Source: Massilia sp. W12
Lineage (GTDB): Bacteria; Pseudomonadota; Gammaproteobacteria; Burkholderiales; Burkholderiaceae_D
NCBI RefSeq assembly: GCF_037300705.1
Contig: NZ_CP147776.1
Location: 2,976,001 to 3,040,000 of the forward strand
DNA: 64,000 nt
Direction of reading: 5' to 3'
In this document: positions 34,956 to 44,746 of the stretch, one piece after another
Layout of the letters: the number at the start of each line of letters is the position of its first letter
How positions within the stretch are numbered: position 1 is the first letter of the stretch
The notes under the pieces: generated by a model
Databases searched by the model: none
Seen by the model: the letters and a program-made list of their open reading frames with translations, nothing else
Told to the model about the DNA's origin: nothing
Made by a program: the position numbers and the translations under genes

Positions 34956-37395
34956 ATTCCACCTCCGTCCCTTGCAAGGAATTAAATTGCCGTAAATCGA
35001 CCCCGGCCTGCTCCGGTTGCAACCAGGGATCGGCCGCCCCTTCCAACGCATACAGCAGGCGCGCGTACAAGGCGGCGCGATTGGCCGCGTCCTGCACCAC
35101 TTGCTGCTTGATGAATTCCAGCCCGACGCGCGCCAGATAATGCACGGTGCGCTCCAGATACCAGCCCTGCTCGCGATAAAGTTGCAAGAAAGCGCCGCTG
35201 TATTCCATCACTTCCTGCGCGCTTTTGACCTTGACCAGCAGTTGCGCGACTTCGGTTTTGATGCCGCCATTGCCGCCGATATAAATTTCCCAGCCCGAAT
35301 CCACCCCCACCACCCCGACATCTTTAATGCCGGCCTCGGCGCAATTGCGCGGACAGCCGGAAACCGCCAGCTTGACCTTGTGCGGGGCCGACATCAAATT
35401 CAGGGTGTGTTCGAGTTGCTGCCCCATGGCGGTGGAATCTTGCGTGCCAAAGCGGCACCATTCGCTGCCGACACAGGTTTTGACGGTGCGCAAGCCCTTG
35501 GCGTAGGCCGCGCCGGAAGGCATATCCAGCGCCTGCCAGACTGCCGGCAAATCCGCCTTGCGCACGCCAAGCAAATCAATGCGCTGCCCGCCTGTCACTT
35601 TCACCGCCGGGATCTGGAATTGGTCAACCACATCGGCGATTTTGCGCAGCTGCGCGCTGGACGTCATGCCGCCCCACATACGCGGCACCACCGAATAGCG
35701 CCCGTCTTTTTGGATATTTGCATGCGCGCGCTCATTGATGGCGCGCGATTGCGGATCATCTTTGGCCTCATGCGGCCAGCTCGAAATCAGGTAATAGTTC
35801 AAAGCCGGGCGACAGGTGGCGCAGCCGCTGGGCGTGCTCCAGCCCAGCGTTTGCATGACTTGTGACAGACTCAATAACTTCTGCTGGACAATCGCCTCAC
35901 GCACCTCGCCATGGCCCAGACTGGTGCAGCCGCACAGACTCTTGCGTTTCGGCGCCGCAGCTGACTGCCCCAGCGTGGCGCACAGAATATTTTGCACCAG
36001 CCCGCTGCACGAACCGCAGGAAGCGGATGCCTTGCTGTGCTTGCGCACTTCTTCCAGGCTGTGCAAGCCGCGCTGCTTGATCACCTCCACAATCTGGCCT
36101 TTGCACACGCCATTGCAGCCGCACACCTCGGCTTGATCGGGCATCGCGGCGGCAGCGGCAATCGGATCAGCCTGGCCGCCTTGGGCCTGGCCGGCCTGCT
36201 CGCCAAACATCAGATAGGGACGCACATCGGCGATTGGCGCCTGTTCTTTCATCAAGCGCAAATACCAGGCCGCATCGGCAGTATCGCCATACAGACAGGC
36301 CCCCACCAGGCGCTCATCGCGCAACACCAGACGCTTATACACGCCGGCTGCGGCGTCGCGCAAAATAATTTCCTCGCTGCCTTCGCCGCCCATGAAGTCG
36401 CCAGCGGAAAACAAATCCACGCCTGTCACTTTCAAGCGGGTTGAAAGCTGCACGGCGGCAAAAGCGCCATCCTGATCCGCCAGATGGCGCGCACACACCT
36501 TGGCCATATCGTACAGCGGGGCGACTAAGCCATATGCTGTGCCGCGATGATTGGCGCACTCGCCCACCGCATAAATATCCGGGTCGCTGGTCTGCAAAAC
36601 ATCATTCACCACCACCCCGCGCGCGCATTCCAGCCCGGCGCTTTTGGCCAAGGCTTCGTCAGGACGGATGCCAACCGCCATCACCACCAATTGCGCCGCC
36701 ACTTCTTCGCCATCGGCAAAGCGCAGCGCACGCACACGCCCATCTTCATCGCCGAGCAAGGCGGCGGATTGGCGTTTGAGCAAAAAGCGGATGCCGCGCT
36801 GCTCCAGTTCCGCTTGCAACAGGCGCGCGGCGTCGGCGTCGAGCTGGCGCTCCATTAACCAATCCGGCAAATGCACCACGCTGACCTCCATGCCGCGATT
36901 ACGCAAACCGTTGGCCGCTTCCAAGCCCAGCAAACCGCCGCCAATCACCACCGCCTGCTTGTATTGCGCGGCGGCGGCAATCATGCGCTCAGTGTCAGCG
37001 ATATCGCGATACGCCTGCACCCCTGACAAATCGGCGCCCGGCAGCGGCAGCATGAACGCTTGTGAGCCAGTCGCCAAAATCAATTTGTCATACGGGGTGA
37101 CACGTCCCTGTTCGTCAATCACATGCTTGGCGTGGCGTGCAATCTGCTGCACTTTGCAGCCGGTGTGCAGGGTCAAACCATGCTGCTTGTACCAGTCCCA
37201 ATCGTTGATGATGATTTCATCGAGGGATTTTTCACCGGCTAACACCGGCGAGAGTTGAATCCGGTTGTAATTCGGGTGCGGCTCGGCGCCAAACACTGTG
37301 ATCTCATAGCGATCCGGCGCCAGCGCCAATAATTCTTCCAGGGTGCGCACCCCGGCCATGCCATTCCCCACCAATACCAGTTTTTGCTTTTGCAT
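34939..37395 (-). CDS. nirB: Nitrite reductase large subunit NirB
   Basis: 818 residues from the ATG at 37395 (GGAGG upstream). Domains: FAD/NAD(P)H oxidoreductase (~1-400; LVLVGNGMAGVRTLEEL, VIGGGLLGLEAA, YAVGECANHRG), two BFD-like [2Fe-2S] segments (~420-540; CGCNGVCKGQI with CGSCSG, and CGCTSLGHG with GCATCRP), a ferredoxin-like half-domain, and the sirohaem/[4Fe-4S] domain (VGSEWCRFGTQDS and SGCPRNCAEAG). It reduces nitrite to ammonium in the cytoplasm. First gene of the operon, behind a sigma-54-like element. Confidence 0.96.
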   Translation of the reverse strand: MQKQKLVLVGNGMAGVRTLEELLALAPDRYEITVFGAEPHPNYNRIQLSPVLAGEKSLDEIIINDWDWYKQHGLTLHTGCKVQQIARHAKHVIDEQGRVTPYDKLILATGSQAFMLPLPGADLSGVQAYRDIADTERMIAAAAQYKQAVVIGGGLLGLEAANGLRNRGMEVSVVHLPDWLMERQLDADAARLLQAELEQRGIRFLLKRQSAALLGDEDGRVRALRFADGEEVAAQLVVMAVGIRPDEALAKSAGLECARGVVVNDVLQTSDPDIYAVGECANHRGTAYGLVAPLYDMAKVCARHLADQDGAFAAVQLSTRLKVTGVDLFSAGDFMGGEGSEEIILRDAAAGVYKRLVLRDERLVGACLYGDTADAAWYLRLMKEQAPIADVRPYLMFGEQAGQAQGGQADPIAAAAAMPDQAEVCGCNGVCKGQIVEVIKQRGLHSLEEVRKHSKASASCGSCSGLVQNILCATLGQSAAAPKRKSLCGCTSLGHGEVREAIVQQKLLSLSQVMQTLGWSTPSGCATCRPALNYYLISSWPHEAKDDPQSRAINERAHANIQKDGRYSVVPRMWGGMTSSAQLRKIADVVDQFQIPAVKVTGGQRIDLLGVRKADLPAVWQALDMPSGAAYAKGLRTVKTCVGSEWCRFGTQDSTAMGQQLEHTLNLMSAPHKVKLAVSGCPRNCAEAGIKDVGVVGVDSGWEIYIGGNGGIKTEVAQLLVKVKSAQEVMEYSGAFLQLYREQGWYLERTVHYLARVGLEFIKQQVVQDAANRAALYARLLYALEGAADPWLQPEQAGVDLRQFNSLQGTEVEYAKLA

Positions 37396-37429
37396 ACCAG
37401 CCTCCACACTGAGTGACGCCAAGCCTGCT

Positions 37430-37445
37430 TGCAAAAACCGGGCCA
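37430..37445 (-). promoter_or_regulatory. Sigma-54 -24/-12 element upstream of nirB
   Basis: The minus strand reads TGGCCC-GGTTT-TTGCA, matching the TGGCAC-N5-TTGCA consensus except at one position and with correct GG-GC spacing. The -12 element is ~35 nt before the nirB ATG. This fits nitrogen-regulated expression. Confidence 0.6.
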
Positions 37446-37686
37446 GACCGGATTTCAGCCGCTAACAGATTGATTTTCTTTACATTTTTATGCAGCAACA
37501 AAACCCGCCGGCAGCCGCGCGCACTGCAAACGGGCGCCCCATAACCAGACCAGTGCGTCCCGGCTTGTTTTTAGTGCAACGCACCATAAACAGGCAAAAC
37601 AAGCCCGCCAGCCTGCGTTTTCCCAAGGAATGCCGCCAGATGCCGTTCACTGTGCAGCGCAACAAAAATCTATCCAGACCGGGACA

Positions 37687-37702
37687 TGGCACAGCAATTG
37701 CA
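37687..37702 (+). promoter_or_regulatory. Sigma-54 -24/-12 element upstream of the nitrate transporter
   Basis: The plus strand reads TGGCAC-AGCAA-TTGCA, a full match to the core sigma-54 consensus with correct spacing. The predicted transcription start (~37712) is ~25 bases before the transporter ATG. Together with the element facing nirB, it forms a divergent RpoN-dependent control region. I could not find a clear NtrC dyad in 37446-37686. Confidence 0.75.
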
Positions 37703-37737
37703 TAACTGAGCGCAGTTTTGACCCACTGGAGAACGAT

Positions 37738-38961
37738 ATGAGCAGTCCTGCATCGACAAGTTTTTGGCGCGCCGGGCATCTGCCGACGCTGTTTGCCGCA
37801 TTCTTTTACTTCGATTTGAGCTTCATGGTTTGGGTATTGCTGGGGCCTTTAGCGGTCTTGATCGCCAAAGATCTGGCGCTCGATCCGGCGCAAAAAGGGT
37901 TGATGGTGGCCACCCCGCTGCTGGCCGGCGCATTATTGCGTCTGGTGATGGGCTTGCTGGTGGATCGTCTGCAACCGAAAAAAGCCGGCATCATCGGCCA
38001 GCTGATTGTGATCGCCGCCATGTTCTGGGCCTGGCAATCGGATATGCGCTCGTTTCACAATCTCTTGATTCTGGGCGGTTTGCTGGGCGTGGCCGGGGCC
38101 TCGTTTGCGGTGGCTCTGCCGATGGCCTCGCGCTGGTATCCGCCGCAACACCAGGGTAAGGCTCTGGGCATTGCCGGGGCCGGCAATTCCGGCACCGTGT
38201 TCGCCGCCCTGTTCGCGCCGGCGCTGGGGCTGGCCTGGGGTTGGCAAAATGTGTTCGGCTGGTGCTTAATCCCCTTGGGCTTAGCGCTGCTGGTGTTTAT
38301 CTTCATGGCCAAGGATGCGCCGGACGCGCCGCCGCCCAAACCGCTGTCCGCCTATTTGAGCGTTTTGCGCGAAAACGACGCCTGGTGGTTTATGTTTTTC
38401 TACAGCGTCACCTTTGGCGGCTTTTCCGGGCTGGCCAGTTCGCTGACGATTTATTTCAATGGCCAATATGGCTTAGCCCCGGTGACAGCAGGCTATTTCA
38501 CCGCCGCCTGCGTCTTCGCCGGCTCCCTGGTGCGCCCGCTGGGCGGCTGGCTGGCCGACCGTCATGGCGGCATCCGCACCCTGGGTGTGATGTATATGAT
38601 TGCCGCCTGCGCCCTGTTTTTGGTCAGCTTCGGTTTGCCGCAAGCCAGCCAAGCCCTGTTATGCTTTGTGCTGGCGATGTTAGCGCTGGGCGCGGGCAAT
38701 GGCGCGGTGTTCCAATTGGCGCCGCAGCGCTTCCGTCAGGAGATCGGGATCATTACCGGCCTGGTCGGCATGGCGGGCGGGATCGGCGGCTTTTATCTGG
38801 CCTCCAGCCTGGGCTGGTCGCGCCAATTAAGCGGCAGCTATCAAGTCGGCTTCATCATTTTCGCCCTGCTGGCCGTGTTCGCCCTGTTTGGTTTGTCCCT
38901 GGTGAAACAGCGCTGGCGCACCACCTGGGGCAGCAGCGCGGTGACGAACGCCAGAATTTAA
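37738..38961 (+). CDS. narK: NarK/NasA-family nitrate transporter (MFS)
   Basis: 407 residues from the ATG at 37738 (GGAG upstream), ~12 membrane helices. The nitrate-signature stretches are present: GAGNSGTVFAALFAPALG (first nitrate signature, ~145-162) and LALGAGNGAVFQLAPQRF (second, ~317-334), plus the MFS loop GWLADRHGGIRTL. It imports nitrate (possibly exchanging nitrite) for the divergent nirBD-nasA enzymes. Followed 10 nt later by the PP2C-kinase fusion gene. Confidence 0.93.
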   Translation: MSSPASTSFWRAGHLPTLFAAFFYFDLSFMVWVLLGPLAVLIAKDLALDPAQKGLMVATPLLAGALLRLVMGLLVDRLQPKKAGIIGQLIVIAAMFWAWQSDMRSFHNLLILGGLLGVAGASFAVALPMASRWYPPQHQGKALGIAGAGNSGTVFAALFAPALGLAWGWQNVFGWCLIPLGLALLVFIFMAKDAPDAPPPKPLSAYLSVLRENDAWWFMFFYSVTFGGFSGLASSLTIYFNGQYGLAPVTAGYFTAACVFAGSLVRPLGGWLADRHGGIRTLGVMYMIAACALFLVSFGLPQASQALLCFVLAMLALGAGNGAVFQLAPQRFRQEIGIITGLVGMAGGIGGFYLASSLGWSRQLSGSYQVGFIIFALLAVFALFGLSLVKQRWRTTWGSSAVTNARI

Positions 38962-38971
38962 AGGAGCAGGC

Positions 38972-40666
38972 ATGCAATTACAACTGGCGGCAGGCTTTTC
39001 CACGGAATGCGGGCCACGCAAGGCCAACGAAGATTTCGTTGGCATGGTGACGCCGCTGCCGCCGGTCTGCGCCAGCAAGGGGGTGTTGGCGGCCCTGGCC
39101 GATGGCGTCGGCGGCCACGCCGGCGGCCGTCAGGCGGCGGAGTACACGGTGCGCGGTCTGCTCACTGATTACTACGCCACCTCCGACACCTGGAGCGTGC
39201 AACACGCTTTGGACAAAGTGATTCAAGCGCTCAATCAATGGCTGCAGCATCAGGGCAGCCAGAATGCGGAATTGAGCGGTATGGCCTGCACCCTGAGCTG
39301 CCTGTGTCTGCGCGCACGCAGCTATCATTTTGCGCATGTCGGCGACAGCCGGATTTATCTCTTGCGCGGCGAAACTCTAAGCTGTTTAACCCAAGACCAT
39401 GTGTGGGAACAGCCGCATATGCGGCATGTGCTGTCACGCGCCATCGGCCTTGACCGGCGCATTTTGATCGACCACGGCCATGGCGATTTGCAGCAGGGCG
39501 ACACCTTCATCCTGGTCAGCGATGGCGTGTGGGGCGCGCTGCCGCCCTATGTCTGGCTGGACTTGCCGCAACTGCAGGGCATCAGCGGCGATGCGCAAGC
39601 GCAGGCGGCGGCGCAAGCCTTGACCGCCGCCGCCCTGGCCGCCGGCGGGCGCGATAACGCCAGCGCGATTGTGCTGTGCGTGCAAAGCCTGGGCGCGCCG
39701 GACTTGCAGGAAAGCGTCAGCCGCCTGCAATGGCTGCCGCCGCCGCCCGTGCTGCAAATTGGCGAGACAATTGACGGCATGCAAGTGCTGGCCTGTTTGC
39801 AACACAGCGCGCACAGCCTGGTGTATCAGGTGCAGGATGGGGCCGGACGGCTGCTGGTCTTAAAAACCCTGCCAGAAGCCGCCGCCAACGCCGCCGCGCG
39901 CCAGGCGCTGGCGCAAGAAGAATGGCTGGCGCGGCGCGTGGTGGCGCGCTTCTTCCCGCAAGTGATCGACGCCCCGGAGCGCCATTGGCTGTACTGGCTG
40001 TGCACCTGGCATGCCGGGCGCAGCCTGCAGCAATGGCAGGATGAGGGGCGGCACTGGACGATTCCTGAAATGTTGCGGCTGGCGATCTTAGGCACGCGCG
40101 CGCTCGGCGCCTTGCACCGGCGCGGGATTACCCATTGCGATATCAAGCCGGACAATTTGCATCTGGGCGAGGATGGCGAATTGCGCATTCTGGATTTGGG
40201 CATTGCGCTGTGTGAAGCGATGCCCGCCGGGGCGGCGCCGCAAGAACGTCCGGCCGGCACGCCCAGCTATCTGGCCCCGGAAATGTTCGCCGGCGCCACC
40301 CATGGCCGGCAAAGCGATCTCTATGCCTTTGGCGTGACCCTGTATTACTTGCTGACGCGGCATTACCCGTATGGCGAAGTCGAAGCCTTCCAGCGCCCGC
40401 AATTCGGCGCGCCGACTGCGCCGGCGCGCTACCGGCCCGAGATTCCCGTTTGGCTGGAGCATGTGATCTTAAAAGCCGTGGCGGCAGACCCGGCGGCGCG
40501 CTTTGAGACGGCGGAAGAATTGCTGTTGGCGCTCGAAGGCGGCGCCGCCCACCCCCTGCCCGCCCCGCGCGCCCTGCCCTTGCTCAAACGCGCCCCGCTG
40601 GCGTTTTGGCAAGCGCTGGCCTTGGCGGCGATTGTGTTGAATTTGTATTTGTTGTGGCGTGGCTGA
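38972..40666 (+). CDS. Fused PP2C phosphatase / Ser-Thr protein kinase, membrane anchored
   Basis: 564 residues, GGAG before the ATG. Residues ~1-235 are a PP2C phosphatase: RKANEDF, LADGVGGHAGG, FAHVGDSRIYLLR, LVSDGVWG and GGRDNASAIVL give the metal-binding aspartates. Residues ~265-525 are a Hanks-type kinase: VLKTLP (Lys), GITHCDIKPDN (catalytic HxD loop, here HCD), DLG in place of DFG, and GTPSYLAPEM. The glycine loop is poor. A single C-terminal membrane helix (~540-562) anchors it with catalytic domains in the cytoplasm. Position right after the nitrate transporter suggests control of nitrate uptake or reduction by reversible phosphorylation, which is inference. Confidence 0.92.
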   Translation: MQLQLAAGFSTECGPRKANEDFVGMVTPLPPVCASKGVLAALADGVGGHAGGRQAAEYTVRGLLTDYYATSDTWSVQHALDKVIQALNQWLQHQGSQNAELSGMACTLSCLCLRARSYHFAHVGDSRIYLLRGETLSCLTQDHVWEQPHMRHVLSRAIGLDRRILIDHGHGDLQQGDTFILVSDGVWGALPPYVWLDLPQLQGISGDAQAQAAAQALTAAALAAGGRDNASAIVLCVQSLGAPDLQESVSRLQWLPPPPVLQIGETIDGMQVLACLQHSAHSLVYQVQDGAGRLLVLKTLPEAAANAAARQALAQEEWLARRVVARFFPQVIDAPERHWLYWLCTWHAGRSLQQWQDEGRHWTIPEMLRLAILGTRALGALHRRGITHCDIKPDNLHLGEDGELRILDLGIALCEAMPAGAAPQERPAGTPSYLAPEMFAGATHGRQSDLYAFGVTLYYLLTRHYPYGEVEAFQRPQFGAPTAPARYRPEIPVWLEHVILKAVAADPAARFETAEELLLALEGGAAHPLPAPRALPLLKRAPLAFWQALALAAIVLNLYLLWRG

Positions 40667-40840
40667 ATGAGGCTTTTGCCCATTCAACTTTGAAAATCCA
40701 AAAAATACATGACAAATGCATGATATCTCCACAGCAGCATTGCCGGACATCGGCATCGTGCGCAGATTTGAGATTGCCAAGGGTTGCGCTCAAAGCCTGG
40801 CATGCACTTTTTTCCGGCAAATCCGCTTTACAGCACACCT

Positions 40841-40856
40841 CTGTATAAAAATACAG
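40841..40856. promoter_or_regulatory. LexA-type SOS box (CTGT-N8-ACAG)
   Basis: CTGTATAAAAATACAG is a perfect CTGT-N8-ACAG dyad with an AT-rich centre, like proteobacterial LexA operators. It lies in the 305-bp gap between the PP2C-kinase gene and parE, 115 bp before the parE ATG, and can only serve a plus-strand promoter here. Nothing else obvious is present in the gap. Confidence 0.65.
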
Positions 40857-40971
40857 TTAAAATCTTGCCTGATCCTTTTCCCCGCCTGCGCATTTGTTTG
40901 CACGCGTTTGGCGGATCGGCGGCAGTTTGTTTAGAATGCCGTCTTTCTTGCCCCGGGATGGGCATTGACGA

Positions 40972-42981
40972 ATGGCAAGCATGGCTACCAAAAAAACCAC
41001 CACGACCGACTATAGTGAAGCCTCAATCAAGGTGCTCAAGGGTTTGGAACCCGTCAAGCAGCGCCCTGGTATGTACACCCGCACGGAAAATCCGCTGCAT
41101 ATTATTCAAGAAGTGATCGACAATGCTTCCGATGAAGCCTTGGGCGGTCATTGCAAACATATTCAAGTCACGCTGCACGCGGATGGCGCGCTCAGCGTGG
41201 AAGACGATGGGCGCGGGATTCCGGTCGGCCTGCACCCGGAGGAAGGCGTGCCCACCGTGGAAATCGTGTTCACCCGGCTGCACGCCGGCGGTAAATTCGA
41301 TAAGGGTTCCGGCGGCGCATATGCCTTTTCCGGCGGTCTGCACGGGGTCGGCGTGTCGGTCACGAATGCGCTTTCCTCGCGTTTGGAAATCATGGTCTGG
41401 CGCAAGGATGAGGCCGGCAACGGCTTGCACCAGATCGCGTTTGCGCATGGCGATGTGGTCAGCCCGCTGCAATCCCAGCCGGCCCCGCGCGATGGCAAAA
41501 AATCCGGCACCCGCGTCACCGTCTGGCCGGACGCCAAATATTTTGACTCTGCTGTAATCCCGCTGGCTGAATTGCAGCGCCTCTTGCGCAGCAAAGCAGT
41601 CTTGCTGCCGGGCGTGAAAGTCAGCCTGATCAATCAAAAAAGCGGCGACACCCAAAGCTGGCAATACGACCAAGGCTTGCGCGGCTATCTGCAGGAAGAA
41701 TTGGCGCAGCATGGCAACAGCCAGCTTTTGATTCCCCTGTTTGAAGGCGAGCAATACGCCAATGCCGACGCCGAAGGCTTCGCCGAGGGCGAAGGCGCGG
41801 CCTGGGTGGTGGCCTGGACTGAAGATGGCGGCGTGGTGCGCGAGTCGTATGTGAATCTGATCCCGACGCCAAATGGCGGCACCCATGAATCAGGCTTGCG
41901 CGAAGGTTTGTTCGGCGCGGTGAAAAGCTTTGTCGAATTGCATTCGCTCTTGCCCAAGGGCGTCAAGCTGCTGCCGGAAGATGTGTTTGCGCGCACCTCC
42001 TTTGTGCTCTCGGCCAAGGTGCTCGATCCGCAATTCCAGGGCCAGATCAAGGAAAAACTCAATTCGCGCGATGCGGTGCGCTTAGTCTCCACCTGCTGCC
42101 GTCCGCAGCTCGAATTATGGCTCAATCAGCATGTGGAATATGGCAAAAAGCTGGCTGAGTTGGCGATCCGCCAGGCGCAAAGCCGCATGCGCAGCCTGCA
42201 AAAAGTCGAAAAGAAAAAATCCTCCGGGGTGGCGGTGTTGCCGGGCAAGCTGACTGATTGCGAATCTTCAGATATCTCGCGCAATGAATTATTCCTGGTC
42301 GAGGGCGATTCCGCCGGCGGTTCGGCCAAGATGGGGCGCGATAAAGAATTCCAGGCGATTTTGCCCCTGCGCGGCAAAGTCTTGAATTCCTGGGAAACCG
42401 AGCGCGAGCGCCTGTTTGCGAATAATGAAATCCACGATATCGCGGTGGCCATCGGGGTCGATCCGCATGGGCCGCAGGATGAAATCGATTTGTCCGGCCT
42501 GCGCTACGGCAAAATTTGCATCCTCTCTGATGCGGACGTGGACGGCTCGCATATCCAAGTGCTGCTCTTGACCCTGTTTTTCCGCCATTTCCCGCAATTG
42601 ATTGCGCGCGGCAATATCTGGGTGGCGCGCCCGCCGCTGTACCGGGTGGATGCGCCGGCGCGCGGCAAAAAACCGATTCAAAAACTGTACGCGCTGGATG
42701 ATGGCGAATTGACCGCAATTGAAGACAAATTGCGCAAAGACGGTTTAAAAGAAGGCAGTTGGAGCATTTCCCGCTTCAAAGGCCTGGGTGAAATGAATGC
42801 TGAACAGCTGTGGGAAACCACCATGAACCCGGACACGCGCCGCCTCTTGCCGGTGGCTTTAGGGGAATTCGGTTTTGACGCTTCGATGGCGCGCTTCAAT
42901 ATGTTAATGGGCAAGGGCGAGTCGCAAGCGCGCCGCTCCTGGCTGGAAGAGCACGGCGACGAAGTGGAAGCGGATATTTGA
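40972..42981 (+). CDS. parE: DNA topoisomerase IV subunit B
   Basis: 669 residues; an alternative ATG at 40981 is equally placed, and no strong ribosome-binding site distinguishes them. GHKL ATPase motifs: QEVIDNASDEAL, VEDDGRGIPVG, GGLHGVGVSVTNALS. TOPRIM motifs: VEGDSAGGSAKMGRD with LPLRGKVLNSWE and ILSDADVDGSHI. The length and lack of the GyrB insertion identify ParE. It supplies ATPase and metal-binding parts of topoisomerase IV for decatenation. parC is 3.6 kb downstream on the same strand, with two chaperone genes between. Confidence 0.95.
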   Translation: MASMATKKTTTTDYSEASIKVLKGLEPVKQRPGMYTRTENPLHIIQEVIDNASDEALGGHCKHIQVTLHADGALSVEDDGRGIPVGLHPEEGVPTVEIVFTRLHAGGKFDKGSGGAYAFSGGLHGVGVSVTNALSSRLEIMVWRKDEAGNGLHQIAFAHGDVVSPLQSQPAPRDGKKSGTRVTVWPDAKYFDSAVIPLAELQRLLRSKAVLLPGVKVSLINQKSGDTQSWQYDQGLRGYLQEELAQHGNSQLLIPLFEGEQYANADAEGFAEGEGAAWVVAWTEDGGVVRESYVNLIPTPNGGTHESGLREGLFGAVKSFVELHSLLPKGVKLLPEDVFARTSFVLSAKVLDPQFQGQIKEKLNSRDAVRLVSTCCRPQLELWLNQHVEYGKKLAELAIRQAQSRMRSLQKVEKKKSSGVAVLPGKLTDCESSDISRNELFLVEGDSAGGSAKMGRDKEFQAILPLRGKVLNSWETERERLFANNEIHDIAVAIGVDPHGPQDEIDLSGLRYGKICILSDADVDGSHIQVLLLTLFFRHFPQLIARGNIWVARPPLYRVDAPARGKKPIQKLYALDDGELTAIEDKLRKDGLKEGSWSISRFKGLGEMNAEQLWETTMNPDTRRLLPVALGEFGFDASMARFNMLMGKGESQARRSWLEEHGDEVEADI

Positions 42982-43036
42982 TGCGGCGGCGCGGCCATGG
43001 CATACAATGCCTGCATCACCGCTTGAGGATTGAGCA

Positions 43037-44746
43037 ATGATTATTGGAATCGACCTGGGAACCACCAACAGCCTGTGCGCGTATTGGCGCGACGGCAAAG
43101 CCCACATCATCCCGAATGCGCTGGGCGAATCACTCACACCATCAGTGGTCGGGCTGGATGATGATGGCTCGATTCTGGTCGGGCGCGCCGCGCGCGAGCG
43201 CTTGCAAACCCACCCCGAACGCACCACCGCGCTGTTTAAGCGCTATATGGGCAGCGAGCGCAAAGTCATGCTGGGCGACAAAGAATTCCGCCCGGAAGAA
43301 CTGTCATCCATGGTCTTGCGCGCCTTGAAAGAAGACGCGGAACACGCCCTGGGGGAAACCGTCACTGAAGCCATCATCACTGTGCCGGCCTATTTTTCCG
43401 ACGCGCAACGCAAAGCCACCAAAATCGCCGGGCAATTGGCCGGTTTGAAGGTCGAACGCCTGTTAAATGAACCGACCGCAGCCGCCCTGGCCTATGGCAT
43501 TCACGAAGCCGGCAATGAAGCCAAGTTTTTAGTGTTTGACTTTGGCGGCGGCACTTTTGACGTCTCCATTTTGGAATTATTTGACGGCGTGATGGAAGTG
43601 CGCGCCTCAGCCGGCGACAATTTTTTAGGCGGCGAAGATTTTGTCAGCCTGATGTACGATCAATTTTTGCAGCAAAGCGGTTTGCAAGCGGCCCTGGGCG
43701 GTAAAACACTGGCCCCGCGCCAGGTGCAGCGCCTGCGCGATGAGGCCGAGCGCGTCAAGCGCCTGCTCTCGCAGCAAACCCAGGCTGTGATGCAGATCCA
43801 GCATGAAGAAACGGAATACCGCTGGGAAGTGACGGAAGACGCGCTCACGCAATTGGCCGAACCGCTGTTGCAGCGCTTGCGCAGCCCGGTTGAGCGCGCC
43901 TTGCGCGACGCCACCATCCGCGCCTCAGAACTTGATTCGGTGGTGTTGGCCGGCGGCGCCACGCGCATGCCGATTGTGCGCAAGCTGGTCTCGCGCATGT
44001 TTGGCCGCTTCCCGGCCACCGGCTTGAACCCGGATGAGGCGATTGCGCTGGGCGCGGCGATTCAGGGCGGCTTGAAAATGCGCGATGCGGCCCTGGAAGA
44101 AGTGGTGATGACCGATGTTGCGCCCTACTCGCTGGGAATTGCGATTGCACGCCAGGTAGGGCCTAATCAATATGACGGCGGCCATTATCTGCCGATTATC
44201 GAGCGCAATTCCACGGTGCCGGTGTCGCGCATTGAAAATATCACCACTATCCGCGATTTTCAGCGGGAATTGAATGTCGCGATTTACCAGGGCGAATCGC
44301 GCCTGGTGAAAGACAATGTCTATCTGGGCAAAATTGATTTCCCGGTGCCGCAGAAAAAAGCCGGTGAAATCTCCATTGATATCCGTTTCACCTACGATAT
44401 TTCCGGCGTGCTCGAAGTCGAAGCCACGGTCAAAGAGACCAATGAAAAGTACAAGGTCCTGATCACTGAAAACGCCGGCGTGATGTCGCAAGAGGAAATG
44501 GAAAAGCGCATGCAGGAATTGGCGCATCTGAAAATCCACCCGCGCGACCAGATGGAAAACCGCACCCTGATCGCGCATGCCGACCGTCTCTATGAACAGT
44601 CCCTGGGTGATGTGCGCAATTTTTTAGCGCAAGCCATCGCCCAATTTCAAAGCGTGCTGGAGAGCCAGGATGAGAACCAGATCCGCCATGCGCGCAGCCG
44701 CTTGCGCGAGCTGCTGGAACAAATCGAGAACGAAAGCTTTTTGTGA
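43037..44746 (+). CDS. hscC: Hsp70-family chaperone HscC
   Basis: 569 residues, shorter than DnaK. The ATPase domain (~1-355) has [64 protein letters not shown] and [16 protein letters not shown]. The substrate-binding domain (~360-505) is followed by a short lid. The NSLCAYW start and length match the HscC branch rather than DnaK or HscA. It begins 55 nt after parE and its stop overlaps the start of a J-domain protein gene (TGATG), so the pair is a coupled chaperone unit. Confidence 0.93.
   Translation: MIIGIDLGTTNSLCAYWRDGKAHIIPNALGESLTPSVVGLDDDGSILVGRAARERLQTHPERTTALFKRYMGSERKVMLGDKEFRPEELSSMVLRALKEDAEHALGETVTEAIITVPAYFSDAQRKATKIAGQLAGLKVERLLNEPTAAALAYGIHEAGNEAKFLVFDFGGGTFDVSILELFDGVMEVRASAGDNFLGGEDFVSLMYDQFLQQSGLQAALGGKTLAPRQVQRLRDEAERVKRLLSQQTQAVMQIQHEETEYRWEVTEDALTQLAEPLLQRLRSPVERALRDATIRASELDSVVLAGGATRMPIVRKLVSRMFGRFPATGLNPDEAIALGAAIQGGLKMRDAALEEVVMTDVAPYSLGIAIARQVGPNQYDGGHYLPIIERNSTVPVSRIENITTIRDFQRELNVAIYQGESRLVKDNVYLGKIDFPVPQKKAGEISIDIRFTYDISGVLEVEATVKETNEKYKVLITENAGVMSQEEMEKRMQELAHLKIHPRDQMENRTLIAHADRLYEQSLGDVRNFLAQAIAQFQSVLESQDENQIRHARSRLRELLEQIENESFL

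Noticed and set aside
37571-37592. GTGCAACGCAC dyad considered as an NtrC site
   Set aside because: NtrC sites have GCAC...GTGC polarity; this inverted repeat has the opposite order and wrong spacing.
40667-40700. TGAATG/CATTCA pair after the PP2C-kinase gene as a terminator
   Set aside because: Stem is only 6 bp with poor GC content and no T-run follows.
40716-40934. 72-codon plus-strand frame over the LexA-type box
   Set aside because: Cys/Arg-rich, no ribosome site, and overlaps the promoter region of parE.
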